Assembly: GCA_050949705.1 (NCBI GenBank)
Contig: JBMNGG010000004.1
Span: forward strand, 138,196 to 202,195
Origin: JBMNGG01 sp050949705
Lineage (GTDB): Bacteria; Bacillota; Thermosediminibacteria; Thermosediminibacterales; Tepidanaerobacteraceae
Length of the DNA: 64,000 nucleotides
Direction: 5' to 3'
Below, one piece after another: positions 17,544 to 26,750 of this stretch. Within the stretch, counting starts at the first letter, position 1, and every line of letters starts with the position of its first letter. The notes beneath the pieces were generated by a model. That model had not been told where the DNA came from and did not search any database. It saw only the letters and a program-made list of their open reading frames with translations. A program made the position numbers and the translations under genes.

Positions 17544-18758
17544 GTGGATATTAAACAAGAAGCATTAAAACTTCACATCGACAGCCAAGGCAAATTAGAA
17601 GTAATAAGTAAAGTACCTGTAAACGATGCAAAGGATTTAAGTCTCGCCTATACCCCCGGTGTAGCTGAACCATGTAAAGAAATACACAAGGATCCGGATA
17701 CTGTATATAAATATACAATAAAAGGCCGGACAGTTGCAGTAGTTACAGATGGGTCAGCAGTTCTAGGCTTAGGAAATATCGGTGCAGCTGCCGGAATGCC
17801 GGTTATGGAAGGAAAATCAGTACTCTTTAAAAACTTCGGTGGCGTAGATGCATTTCCCATATGTCTTGATACCCAAGATGTAGATGAAATCGTAAAAACA
17901 GTAAAATACCTAGCTCCAACCTTTGGAGGAATAAACTTAGAAGACATATCTGCACCTAGATGTTTTGAAATAGAAAAGAGATTAAAAGAAGAACTTGATA
18001 TCCCAATTTTCCATGATGACCAACACGGCACAGCCATTGTAGTATTAGCTGCAATCATCAATGCCCTTAAAATAGTTAAAAAAGACATAAAAGACGTAAA
18101 GGTTTCCATAAGCGGAGCAGGAGCAGCCGGTGTTGCTATAGCTAAACTACTCCTTTCTGCAGGCGTTAATGATGTAGTACTATGTGACAGTAAAGGAATC
18201 ATATCAAAAGACAGAGCAAACCTAAATGCCAGCAAACAAGAATTAGCAGAAATAACAAATAAAGAAGGTATAAATGGAACAATCGCCGATGCCATAAAAG
18301 ATACTGATATATTTGTAGGCGTATCCGGTCCCGGAACAGTTACACAAGACATGTTAAAAGCCATGGCAAAAGATTCAATAGTCTTTGCATTAGCAAACCC
18401 AATTCCAGAAATATACCCAGACGAAGCAAAAGCAGCAGGAGCAAAAGTAGTAGGTACAGGTCGCTCAGATTTTCCAAACCAAATAAACAACGTGCTGGCA
18501 TTTCCGGGTATTTTCCGCGGAGCTTTAGAATCAAGAGCTACAGATATAAATGAAGAGATGAAAATCGCAGCAGCTCATGCGATAGCATCACTTATTACTG
18601 AAGATGAACTAACACCTGATTACTGCATTCCCGGAGCTTTTGATAAGAGAGTAGCAGCACATGTAGCATGTGAAGTTGCCAAAGCTGCAATTAAGACTGG
18701 TGTTGCCAAACTTAAAATAGATCCGGAAGAACTGAAGGAAACAATAATGAAAGAATAA
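17544..18758 (+). CDS. NAD(P)-dependent malic enzyme
   Basis: 404 residues, the short prokaryotic malic enzyme without the phosphotransacetylase-like tail. Motifs: LAYTPGVAEPCKEI, TDGSAVLGLGNIG, FHDDQHGTAIV (metal-binding Asp residues) and the dinucleotide motif ISGAGAAGVAIAKL. Oxidatively decarboxylates malate to pyruvate, making NAD(P)H. GTG start with AGGAGG at 17531-17536. Last gene of aspA-fumA-fumB-mae; a large hairpin lies about 175 bp downstream. Confidence 0.93.
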   Translation: MDIKQEALKLHIDSQGKLEVISKVPVNDAKDLSLAYTPGVAEPCKEIHKDPDTVYKYTIKGRTVAVVTDGSAVLGLGNIGAAAGMPVMEGKSVLFKNFGGVDAFPICLDTQDVDEIVKTVKYLAPTFGGINLEDISAPRCFEIEKRLKEELDIPIFHDDQHGTAIVVLAAIINALKIVKKDIKDVKVSISGAGAAGVAIAKLLLSAGVNDVVLCDSKGIISKDRANLNASKQELAEITNKEGINGTIADAIKDTDIFVGVSGPGTVTQDMLKAMAKDSIVFALANPIPEIYPDEAKAAGAKVVGTGRSDFPNQINNVLAFPGIFRGALESRATDINEEMKIAAAHAIASLITEDELTPDYCIPGAFDKRVAAHVACEVAKAAIKTGVAKLKIDPEELKETIMKE

Positions 18759-19076
18759 ACATTTACAAAGATACAGACCAATTATTATACTTTTGCAAAG
18801 AGGAACAATACTAACCAAGCCCTTTGGCCAAAAGCTTCATGAAAAAACTGCGAAAAATATATTTTAACCGCTGTCTATAGGTGTAAGGGTAATAAAAAAG
18901 AACAATGTTTATATTGTAGGATTCTTAAATAAGAATACGGCAGGGTTTTTCATGGAAAATGGTATTTATATGGGTAAAAACCCCTGCCGTATTTATTTGG
19001 AAACATCTATGTAGGTTCGACTTGATATATGAAAAACTGAGAATAGGCAGGCTATTTAAATAGGGAGGTAACTTTA
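18759..19076 (+). other. Intergenic region with a long hairpin (18934-18994)
   Basis: 318 bp without a gene. The main feature is a 17-bp imperfect hairpin: arms 18934-18950 and 18976-18994, one bulged base, 25-nt loop. The arms are GC-rich in the middle (ACGGCAGGG), but only ATTT follows, so termination is possible but not classical. The remainder is AT-rich and presumably contains the promoter of the SDR gene. Confidence 0.5.
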
Positions 19077-19835
19077 GTGAATTTCACTGATAAAGTAGTA
19101 ATAGTAACAGGAAGCGGTGCCGGAATAGGTAGATCCGCAGCAATTGAATTTGCCAATGCTGGCGCAAAGGTTATTGTCAACTCGAGAAGTGAAATAACTG
19201 GTTCTGAAACGGCAGAACTCATAAGGCAAAGTGGTCATGAAGCAACTTTTGTGCAGGGTGATGTATCCTCTGAGGATACGGCAAAAGCTCTTATTGAAAA
19301 GGCTGTTTCCAAATACAATAAGTTGGATGTTGTTGTTAACTGTGCTGGTATTGTAGTGCCTGGGCGTATCGAAGATACTAGTTTAGAGGATTGGGAAAAA
19401 AATATGCAGGTAAATGCTCGTGGAGTGTTTTTAGTATGTAAGCATGCTATAATCCAGATGAAAAAACAAAGATCAGGTGTTATAGTAAATGTTGCTTCTA
19501 TTGTAGCAGTTAAAGGTGTAAAAGAGCGAGCTGCATATAGCGCCTCTAAAGGTGCCGTACTAGCTCTTACGAGAGCCTTGGCAGCAGATCACACCAAAGA
19601 CAATATTCGTGTAAATTGTGTTTGCCCTGGTACAATTCTCACTCCTTCTCTTGAGTATCGTATAAAAAATTCGGATGATCCAGATAAAATGTTAAAAGAT
19701 TTTGTTGATCGCCAACCAATGGGCAGGCTTGGGAAACCTGAGGAAATTGCTCAAGCAATATTGTTTGCAGCATCTGATGAAGCTGCATTTTTGGATGGAG
19801 CCAATATTGTGATTGATGGTGGTATGGCGATATAA
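19077..19835 (+). CDS. Short-chain dehydrogenase/reductase (FabG-like), substrate unknown
   Basis: 252-residue classical SDR: cofactor motif TGSGAGIG (TGxxxGxG), structural NCAG, catalytic YSASK with an upstream Ser, and the C-terminal DGGMAI. Arg in the NSRS segment after the second strand suggests NADP(H). GTG start after AGGGAGGTAA. Members reduce ketones or oxidise secondary alcohols; lone location outside a fatty-acid cluster argues against FabG proper. It may handle a product of the GRE module, by context only. Confidence 0.85.
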   Translation: MNFTDKVVIVTGSGAGIGRSAAIEFANAGAKVIVNSRSEITGSETAELIRQSGHEATFVQGDVSSEDTAKALIEKAVSKYNKLDVVVNCAGIVVPGRIEDTSLEDWEKNMQVNARGVFLVCKHAIIQMKKQRSGVIVNVASIVAVKGVKERAAYSASKGAVLALTRALAADHTKDNIRVNCVCPGTILTPSLEYRIKNSDDPDKMLKDFVDRQPMGRLGKPEEIAQAILFAASDEAAFLDGANIVIDGGMAI

Positions 19836-19966
19836 AAGCTGACTAAGCTAATTAGTTGTTAACTTGTAAAACAGATATTAAAACAAGTGATATATAAATA
19901 ATAAAACTGTACATAATAAGTAGAGAACTTTTTAGGGAGATTATTAAATATAAGGAGGTAATTGTT

Positions 19967-21142
19967 ATGGCCCTTATCGTACAAAAATTCGGAGGAACCT
20001 CGGTAAAATCCCCCGAAAACCGAAAAGCTGTATTAAACCACATTCTTAAAGCCAAGGAAAAAGGAAATGATGTCGTAGTGGTTGTATCAGCCATGGGAAG
20101 GCTAGGAGACCCTTATGCTACAGATACACTTATAGAACTGTTAAAAGCCCAGGGAGGCAAACTATGTTCCAAAAAGAAGGATCTAATTATGTCATGTGGA
20201 GAAATAATTTCAGCTGCGGTTATGGCATCATACATAGAAGCCCAGGGTGTCAAAGCTGAAGCTATGACAGGATTTCAAGCGGGCATATTGACTACGGCGG
20301 ATTTTGGAAATGCGGATATTTTAGAAGTGGATCCTGCACCCATCACAGAAAAGTTAAAAGAGGGAAAAGTAGTTGTTGTTGCAGGATTCCAGGGTAGGAC
20401 CGAAAATAATGAAATAACCACTCTGGGACGAGGTGGCAGTGATACTACCGCTGTGGTGTTGGGAGGATATTTGAAAGCAGATGAGGTTGAGATTTACACC
20501 GACGTGCCTGGAATAGCAGTAACAGATCCAAGGATTATTCCTGAGGCACCTTTCATTCCGAATATTTCTTTTGACGAAGTTATCAAAATGGCTGAAAGCG
20601 GTGCTAAAGTTATACATCCTAGAGCAGTTAAAGCTGCCAAGGCGTTTAATATGCCACTTAGAATTAAATCTACTTTTGACGAGTCAGATGGAACACTAAT
20701 AGGTTCTGAAGAAAGTGACCTACCGATTTCAGGTATTACACTGCAAAGAGATTTAACTGTAGCAAAATTTGTAGGAGAGAAGGAATTAACAGATAGTGAA
20801 ATAAATAAATTGCATAAACTAAGTAATGATAAAACAATTTACACAAATGATGCAGGAGAAAGAGTAATAGTAATAAATGAGGATAAAAAAGATGAGGCCA
20901 ATAATTTAGCTAAAGAGCTAGGAACAGATTTAGAGCTTTGTGAGAATTTATCAAAGGTATCTGTTGTCTATAAAGATTCGGCTGATGCAAATAAAATGGA
21001 ACAAAAGATTAGTTCATTGCTTTCAGATGAAAATATATCGACAGTAGCTGAAAAGGCTCTTAATAGCTGCAAAACAGTTATAGTAAAGGGCGAAGATGGA
21101 GAGAAATCTGTAAGAGTTATCTTTGACGGATATTTTAAATGA
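19967..21142 (+). CDS. lysC: Aspartokinase
   Basis: 391 residues, monofunctional. N-terminal kinase domain begins MALIVQKFGGTSVKSPENR and contains the family's GRGGSDTTAV and TDVPGI; the C-terminal third carries ACT domains for allosteric control by lysine or threonine. Catalyses aspartate to 4-phosphoaspartate, first step to lysine, threonine and methionine. AAGGAGG precedes the ATG. No riboswitch was seen in its 131-bp leader, although one exists upstream of the transporter at 47451. The C-terminal ACT region looks divergent from usual LysC. Confidence 0.88.
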   Translation: MALIVQKFGGTSVKSPENRKAVLNHILKAKEKGNDVVVVVSAMGRLGDPYATDTLIELLKAQGGKLCSKKKDLIMSCGEIISAAVMASYIEAQGVKAEAMTGFQAGILTTADFGNADILEVDPAPITEKLKEGKVVVVAGFQGRTENNEITTLGRGGSDTTAVVLGGYLKADEVEIYTDVPGIAVTDPRIIPEAPFIPNISFDEVIKMAESGAKVIHPRAVKAAKAFNMPLRIKSTFDESDGTLIGSEESDLPISGITLQRDLTVAKFVGEKELTDSEINKLHKLSNDKTIYTNDAGERVIVINEDKKDEANNLAKELGTDLELCENLSKVSVVYKDSADANKMEQKISSLLSDENISTVAEKALNSCKTVIVKGEDGEKSVRVIFDGYFK

Positions 21143-21203
21143 TAAATATTGGAGATTAAGAATATCTAAAATGCAATAATTTATATATGAGTTTTATTTT
21201 TTG

Positions 21204-21231
21204 GTTGCCATGATAAATGGCAACTTTTTTT
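21204..21231 (+). terminator. Intrinsic terminator after aspartokinase
   Basis: Perfect 8-bp stem (21204-21211 with 21217-21224), 5-nt loop, then a run of seven T. Confidence 0.88.
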
Positions 21232-21367
21232 GAATCTTATTAGAGTGACCACTTATATTTAAATTTATTAAAAAAGACCAGCTGTTTTCCTGGATGGTTA
21301 TGATGAAATGTTTTACAATCTATGTTAACCTGTATTTAATAATTAAAGGACTTAGGAGTGATATAAT

Positions 21368-21955
21368 ATGTTAATCGTAGGTATTAACGGGAGTCCTAAT
21401 ATGTCAGGTAGCACTGCATTTTTGTTAGACCAATTGTCAAAAGAGATTGAGCTTTTAAATGGGGAGTTTAAAAGAATAAATGTGGTGGATGCCTTATCGG
21501 ATATTAACACGCCATTTTGTACAAATTGTAATAACATATGTGATGGAAGATGTTATGAGGGGACGAAACTTGAACAATCATTTCAAGTTATGACAAAAGC
21601 TGATGCAATTGTTATAGCTAGTCCTGTTTATTTCGGATCAGTATCAGGCCAATTAAAATGCTTTTTTGATAAAACGTTAAAATTAAGACAAGAAAGAAAA
21701 CTAATAGGGAAAATAGGTGCCGCTATAGCAGTGGGAGGTGCTAGATATGGGGGTCAGGAAAACACCATAAGAACAATACAAGGTATACTTATGATTCATG
21801 GTATGAGCATCATAAGTGATGGCTCAATTACGCATGGTGCAGGTCATTTTGGTATTGCAGCACAGGAACCGGCTATTGAAGATAAAAAAGCGGTAAAAAG
21901 AATTAAAATCTTAGCAAATAGAATAGCTGAAGAGGTTTTAGACCTGCTTAATTAA
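21368..21955 (+). CDS. Flavodoxin-fold NAD(P)H-FMN reductase, iron-sulfur flavoprotein-like
   Basis: 195 residues. The N-terminal FMN-binding loop GINGSPNMSGST is typical of NADPH-dependent FMN reductases. A compact cysteine cluster CTNCNNICDGRC (C51, C54, C58, C62) fits the 4Fe-4S motif of iron-sulfur flavoproteins (ISF) of anaerobes. ASPVYFGSVSGQ is the second flavin loop. Probably an electron carrier or oxygen/peroxide-scavenging flavoprotein, which would suit protection of radical enzymes; that role is inferred. TAGGAG lies 5' of the ATG. It has its own terminator-like hairpin downstream. Confidence 0.85.
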   Translation: MLIVGINGSPNMSGSTAFLLDQLSKEIELLNGEFKRINVVDALSDINTPFCTNCNNICDGRCYEGTKLEQSFQVMTKADAIVIASPVYFGSVSGQLKCFFDKTLKLRQERKLIGKIGAAIAVGGARYGGQENTIRTIQGILMIHGMSIISDGSITHGAGHFGIAAQEPAIEDKKAVKRIKILANRIAEEVLDLLN

Positions 21956-22307
21956 ATATTAGAAGGTCATAAAACAATTAATGAAATAATTATTCCAAGA
22001 AGAGCATCAATGATAGAGAGAGTAAAGATTTATCATGGTAGCTATAATAAATAGCAACTTTTTTGTAAGTTATGTGTCTAGGTGTTTTCACTATAAGTAA
22101 GAACTGTTACCATTATTGATAATATATAGTATCATAGAATTAATCAATGTTTTGTAAAAATTATTCTGTAAGAAAATATGCCTATAAATTATTAGATACT
22201 TGAGATTTAAAAACATGTTACATACATCTTGTCAATATTAAACCTAAATTTTTAGTAATCAACATCTACGCTTACGCTTTCGTTACATTATAGGAGGTGA
22301 AAAAATA
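21956..22307 (+). other. Intergenic region between flavoprotein and araC-type gene
   Basis: 352 bp of very AT-rich DNA. A terminator-like hairpin lies at 22037-22064, then about 240 bp with no gene and no riboswitch motif that I recognise, ending in AGGAGGTGA for the regulator gene. Confidence 0.5.
22037..22064 (+). terminator. Terminator-like hairpin after flavoprotein gene
   Basis: Eight-bp stem with one mismatch, arms 22037-22045 and about 22051-22058, followed by six T. Its layout and sequence resemble the terminator at 21204-21231. Confidence 0.6.
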
Positions 22308-23156
22308 ATGGGTGTAAAAGACGAAAAAGGACAATATAACAAAAATTTTTCTCTCTATCATAGTGTTGGTATGAGTGCTAGTCCGGATTTTCATTTTCAT
22401 GATTATATTGAAATTTACTTGAGTGTTTCTGGGGGAAAACAATTCATTATTAATGACAAAATATACGATATACATCCTGCCGACCTTTTTATTATAAAGA
22501 ACCATGAAATTCATAAGGCTACTTGTGCTGATAATATTCCTTATGAAAGGTATTTTTTGCAATTTGATCCGGAGTTTCTGTTATCCTATTGCACTCCAAA
22601 AACAAATTTACTTCAATTCTTTGATGATAAATCCAACAGTTTCGGTAATAAAATTCATCTTTCTGATGAACAAAACATCCATTTAATAAATTTGTTTAAA
22701 AAATATCTAAATATCGATGCAAGTTTCGGAAAAGATGTATTAGAAGAAATATACTTTATTGAAATTATATTGTATATTGCTCAATTGTGTTATACAAATA
22801 AATCTTTAGACACAAATTATTACTCTAATGATTATATACCAATTGTAAAACAATTACTTGATTATATTAATTTAAACATAACTGAAGACTTATCTCTTGA
22901 TCATTTAGCAAAAGAAATAAATGTTAGTAAGTCATATATGTGTAAAATGTTTAGAAAATATACAGGAACTACAATCAACAAATATATTACAGCTCGAAGA
23001 ATTACTGAAGCAAAAAGATTATTGAAAATGAAAGAACCTATCGCAACGGTTTGTGAGAAAACTGGTTTCAATAATTATTCACATTTCATTAGGACCTTTA
23101 CGAATCTTGTTGGATTTTCTCCGATGAAATATGCCAAAAAGGTTAGAGAAAAGTAG
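22308..23156 (+). CDS. AraC-family transcriptional regulator
   Basis: 282 residues. Residues about 15-90 form a cupin-type sensor domain (HFHDYIEIYLSVSGG, metal- or ligand-binding His residues). Residues about 180-280 hold two helix-turn-helix motifs of the AraC/XylS type (LAKEINVSKSYMCKMFRKYT and VCEKTGFNNYSHFIRTF). AGGAGGTGA precedes ATG 22308. It lies 250 bp upstream of GRE module copy B in the same direction and is the best candidate for its activator, with direct repeats at 23254-23282 as candidate sites. Confidence 0.92.
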   Translation: MGVKDEKGQYNKNFSLYHSVGMSASPDFHFHDYIEIYLSVSGGKQFIINDKIYDIHPADLFIIKNHEIHKATCADNIPYERYFLQFDPEFLLSYCTPKTNLLQFFDDKSNSFGNKIHLSDEQNIHLINLFKKYLNIDASFGKDVLEEIYFIEIILYIAQLCYTNKSLDTNYYSNDYIPIVKQLLDYINLNITEDLSLDHLAKEINVSKSYMCKMFRKYTGTTINKYITARRITEAKRLLKMKEPIATVCEKTGFNNYSHFIRTFTNLVGFSPMKYAKKVREK

Positions 23157-23253
23157 CATGAGAAATGCAACAAATCCTATTATTTTTCATAGAACATTAT
23201 GTTAGCAATTAAGCAACCATACTATGTTATACCCTATTTTGCCATGGAAGAAT

Positions 23254-23282
23254 ATATGCAATAATTTTGATATTATATGCAA
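23254..23282. promoter_or_regulatory. Two ATATGCAA direct repeats 21 bp apart, candidate AraC-type site
   Basis: ATATGCAA occurs at 23254-23261 and 23275-23282. A 21-bp phase (two helical turns) is what tandem AraC-family binding uses. The second copy abuts a weak -35 region for a possible -10 TATCAT at 23305-23310, as expected of an activator-dependent promoter upstream of GRE copy B. Confidence 0.4.
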
Positions 23283-23406
23283 AGAAATGACATATATTAT
23301 ATGTTATCATAATTGTAGTCATAATAATACATTTATTTAGAAGGTACAATTTAAGCCTCAACAAAGTGTATCTGCCCCAAAATATCCAAGAAAGAAGGGT
23401 TAAGGG

Positions 23407-24315
23407 ATGGAAAAAGGAATAGTTTTCAACATACAGAAATTATCGATTCATGACGGACCGGGAATCAGGACATTAGTTTTTCTAAAGGGCTGCCCTTTAC
23501 GCTGCTTGTGGTGTTCAAACCCAGAATCACAAAAAGCAAAACCGCAAGTAGCATCCTTTCACAAGAGATGTATAGGGTGTGGAGTCTGTGAAGTAGTATG
23601 TCCCCAAAAAGCCATAAAAGAAATAGACGGTCTATATATAATAGACGACGAGCTTTGCGATGATTGTGGAATATGCGTAAAAGAGTGTTACACAAATTCC
23701 AAACAATTTATGGGCAAAGAAATGACAGTAGAAGAAGTAGTAGAAGAAGTTATGAAAGACAACATGTTTTACAAGAGATCCGGAGGGGGCGTAACTTTTT
23801 CAGGCGGAGAACCTTTAATGCAACCAGCTTTTCTCTTAGCCCTACTTAAAGAATTTAAAAAACAAAACGTAAACACAGCAATAGAGACGAGCGGCTATTG
23901 TGATACAGAAGTTTTAAAAGAAATAGCAGATTACCTAGATATAATTCACTATGACATAAAACATATGGACACAGACATTCATAAAAAGATAACTGGAGTA
24001 TCCAACGAACTCATATTAAAGAACCTAAAAGCATTAGATAGCAAGCGAAAGAAGATAATAGTTCGGATTCCCATAATTCCCACATATAACGATTCTGAGG
24101 AACATATAAAAAGCGTAGTTGACTTTTGCTCCGACTTAAAATCTGTAGAAAAGATAGAATTGCTACCCTATCACAATCTTGGAGAATACAAGTATAAAAG
24201 CATAAATAGAGAATACGAACTTTCAGAATTAAAAACACCTGACAAAGAACACATGGAAAAGCTATTAAACATCGTACAAGATGCAGGTATACCTTGTGAA
24301 ATAGTTGAGGCTTAA
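23407..24315 (+). CDS. Glycyl radical enzyme activase (radical SAM), copy B
   Basis: 302 residues, identical to the protein at 10035-10943, with the same radical-SAM C29/C33/C36 and two ferredoxin-type clusters. Unlike copy A it is preceded by an AraC-family gene and its own AT-rich promoter region, so the two copies can be expressed under different conditions. The ribosome binding region (GAAAGAAGGGTTAAGGG) lies inside the repeat and is the same in both. Confidence 0.95.
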   Translation: MEKGIVFNIQKLSIHDGPGIRTLVFLKGCPLRCLWCSNPESQKAKPQVASFHKRCIGCGVCEVVCPQKAIKEIDGLYIIDDELCDDCGICVKECYTNSKQFMGKEMTVEEVVEEVMKDNMFYKRSGGGVTFSGGEPLMQPAFLLALLKEFKKQNVNTAIETSGYCDTEVLKEIADYLDIIHYDIKHMDTDIHKKITGVSNELILKNLKALDSKRKKIIVRIPIIPTYNDSEEHIKSVVDFCSDLKSVEKIELLPYHNLGEYKYKSINREYELSELKTPDKEHMEKLLNIVQDAGIPCEIVEA

Positions 24316-24386
24316 TAGCTAATTAACATATATTAGCGAAAATTTATTTTTAATTACAAAAATAAATTCAAAAGGAGGCTATGATA

Positions 24387-26750
24387 ATGCTAACACCAAG
24401 AGTAAAGAAGCTAAAAGAACAGCTTCGTTCTACAAAACCGAATATTTGTGTTGAAAGAGCTAAATTAACCACCGAAGCCTACAAGAAATTTTTTAACGAA
24501 CCTCCTGTATTATTGCGCGCTAAGTTACTAGACTACTTGTTAGAAAACAAGTCAATAGTTATAAACGAAGGAGAACTAATCGTTGGAAACTTGGGTAGCA
24601 AATACAGAAGTGCACCGGTATTTCCAGAATACGGAGCAAGATGGATAATTAACGAAATAGATGAATTTCCAACAAGAGGAACAGATCCTTTATACATTTC
24701 AGAAGAAGAAAAGTCCGAACTTCTAGATATATTAGGAGAGTGGGACGGAAAAGGTTTTGCAGAGGTAGCAGAATCCTACCTAAGCGAAGAAGTTCTTGAA
24801 GCTGAAAGAGCCGGCGTATTATCAGTAGGTTCCAGAATCACCTCTACAGGTCACGTAGTACCAAACTATCCTAAACTACTAAACCTTGGATTAGTAGGCA
24901 TAATGGAACAAGCAGAAGAAGAAATGGCAAAAATAGGCCCAAGGACACATGACAACCAAAGAAAACACGATTTTCTAAACGCAGCAATAATAACCTGTAA
25001 AGCAGCCATAAAATTTGCCGAAAGATTTTCCGCCAAAGCAAAAGAACTAAGTGAAAACACGGAAGACCCCGTAAGAAAGAAAGAACTATTAGAAATAGCA
25101 GAGATATGCAAACATGTGCCCAAGAATCCCCCCAGAAGTTTCCATGAAGCATTACAGTTCCAGTGGTTTATACATTTAATCATGCAAATAGAGACAAATG
25201 GTCACTCAATAGGCTTGGGAAGATTTGACCAACACATGTATAAATACTACAAAGAAGATATAGAAAGCGGAAAAATAACAAGAGATGAAGCAATAGAACT
25301 TATCCAATGTATGTGGATAAAAATGACAGAACTCCTTAAGATAAGAGACAGATTCGAAGCAGAAGCCTTTGCAGGCTACCCCTTATGGCAGAACATGGCA
25401 ATAGGAGGTCAAACCCCTGAAGGCTTAGATGCAACAAATGAACTTTCATTTGCCATACTAGATGCATATAGAGGAGTTCAGACCGTACAACCATCCTGCT
25501 CATTTAGACATCATGACAACATAAATAGAGAATTTTTCCGTAAAGCCTTAAAAATGTCCCAAGATGGCTTAGCAATGCCAGCATTTTACAACGACAAACT
25601 AGTTATACCCTTAGTATTAGCAAAAGGCGCAACAATAGAAGAAGCACGAGATTGGAGTATAGAAGGATGTGTAGAACCTTTTGTAACCGGTAAATCAGAT
25701 GGAAGACCCGTAGTTGGATACATTAACGGTCTTAAAATAATAGAATTGATACTAAATAACGGAGTAGACCCACTAACCGGCAAACAAATAGGTTTAAAAA
25801 CAGGAGAACTAGACACATTTAAGAGCTTAGACGACATAATGGTAGCCTTTGAGAAGAACCTAAAGCACTTCATCAAACTAATGCTTGACAGCTATAACAT
25901 AGTAGGCTCCCTACATGCAACAAGACTACCTGCAGTATTTGCATCAATAACAGTAGATGACTGCATAGCAAAGGGTAAGTCACTACAAGAAGGAGGAGCA
26001 AAATACAACTTCTCCGCAGCCTTTATTACAGCATTAGCAAACACCGTAGACTCATTAGCAGCAATAGAAGAAGTAGTATTTAAAGACAAGACCCTAACCC
26101 TTAAAGAACTAAATGAGATACTAAAAACAAACTTTGAAGGCAATGAAAGAATAAGACAACTACTTATCAACAAACCACCTAAATATGGAAATGATAATGA
26201 TTTCGTAGACGGCTTAGCAAGAAAAATCCTTGCAATGTATAACCATGAACTAGAAAACTATAGAGACTCTCGTGGAGGCAAATACATTTTAACAGTATTA
26301 TCAACATCCTTTAATGTATTACAAGGCAAATGCACAGGAGCATCTCCTGATGGTCGCAAAGCCTTTGAACCGAATTCCGACAACGCATCACCCTATGTAG
26401 GAAGAGACGTAAAAGGCCCCACAGCAGTATTAAAATCAGTAGCGAAAATAGACCAAATGAATTCTCTTGCAGGAGCCCTATTGAATTTAAAATTCGACTC
26501 GAACATAGTAAAAGGAGAAAAAGGTCTAGACATTCTAGAAAACGTAGTAGAAACATACTTTGATCTGATGGGAGAACATATACAGTTTAATGTTGCAAGT
26601 GCAGAGACCTTAAAAGCCGCACAAAAGAATCCTGAAGAATATGCAAACCTAATGGTAAGAGTTGCAGGATATTCCGCATACTTTATAGAACTTGACAAAG
26701 CTGTTCAAGATAATATTATCGCAAGAACAGCACATAATGAAGCATCATAA
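24387..26750 (+). CDS. Glycyl radical enzyme, HypD/glycerol dehydratase-like, substrate unknown, copy B
   Basis: 787 residues, identical in protein sequence to copy A: catalytic C428/E430 in EGCVEP and Gly761 in RVAGYSA. The single DNA difference found is a synonymous Asp codon change (GAC to GAT, 25563-25565). Two identical, intact catalytic subunits argue for dosage or differential regulation and not for divergence of substrate. Start at ATG 24387, 8 nt after AGGAGG, as for copy A. Confidence 0.9.
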   Translation: MLTPRVKKLKEQLRSTKPNICVERAKLTTEAYKKFFNEPPVLLRAKLLDYLLENKSIVINEGELIVGNLGSKYRSAPVFPEYGARWIINEIDEFPTRGTDPLYISEEEKSELLDILGEWDGKGFAEVAESYLSEEVLEAERAGVLSVGSRITSTGHVVPNYPKLLNLGLVGIMEQAEEEMAKIGPRTHDNQRKHDFLNAAIITCKAAIKFAERFSAKAKELSENTEDPVRKKELLEIAEICKHVPKNPPRSFHEALQFQWFIHLIMQIETNGHSIGLGRFDQHMYKYYKEDIESGKITRDEAIELIQCMWIKMTELLKIRDRFEAEAFAGYPLWQNMAIGGQTPEGLDATNELSFAILDAYRGVQTVQPSCSFRHHDNINREFFRKALKMSQDGLAMPAFYNDKLVIPLVLAKGATIEEARDWSIEGCVEPFVTGKSDGRPVVGYINGLKIIELILNNGVDPLTGKQIGLKTGELDTFKSLDDIMVAFEKNLKHFIKLMLDSYNIVGSLHATRLPAVFASITVDDCIAKGKSLQEGGAKYNFSAAFITALANTVDSLAAIEEVVFKDKTLTLKELNEILKTNFEGNERIRQLLINKPPKYGNDNDFVDGLARKILAMYNHELENYRDSRGGKYILTVLSTSFNVLQGKCTGASPDGRKAFEPNSDNASPYVGRDVKGPTAVLKSVAKIDQMNSLAGALLNLKFDSNIVKGEKGLDILENVVETYFDLMGEHIQFNVASAETLKAAQKNPEEYANLMVRVAGYSAYFIELDKAVQDNIIARTAHNEAS

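Noticed and set aside
17648..18490. 280-codon open frame on the minus strand inside the malic enzyme gene
   Set aside because: It lies entirely antisense to a clearly conserved enzyme and its translation is low-complexity with no recognisable domain; the open frame follows from codon bias of the sense gene. The same holds for antisense frames inside lpdA, aspA, fumA and hppA.
23245..23260. Sigma-54-like -24/-12 element (TGG-N11-GCA) upstream of GRE copy B
   Set aside because: GG and GC are 10 bp apart as required, but the -24 box lacks the CAC and the local regulator is AraC-type, not an enhancer-binding protein.
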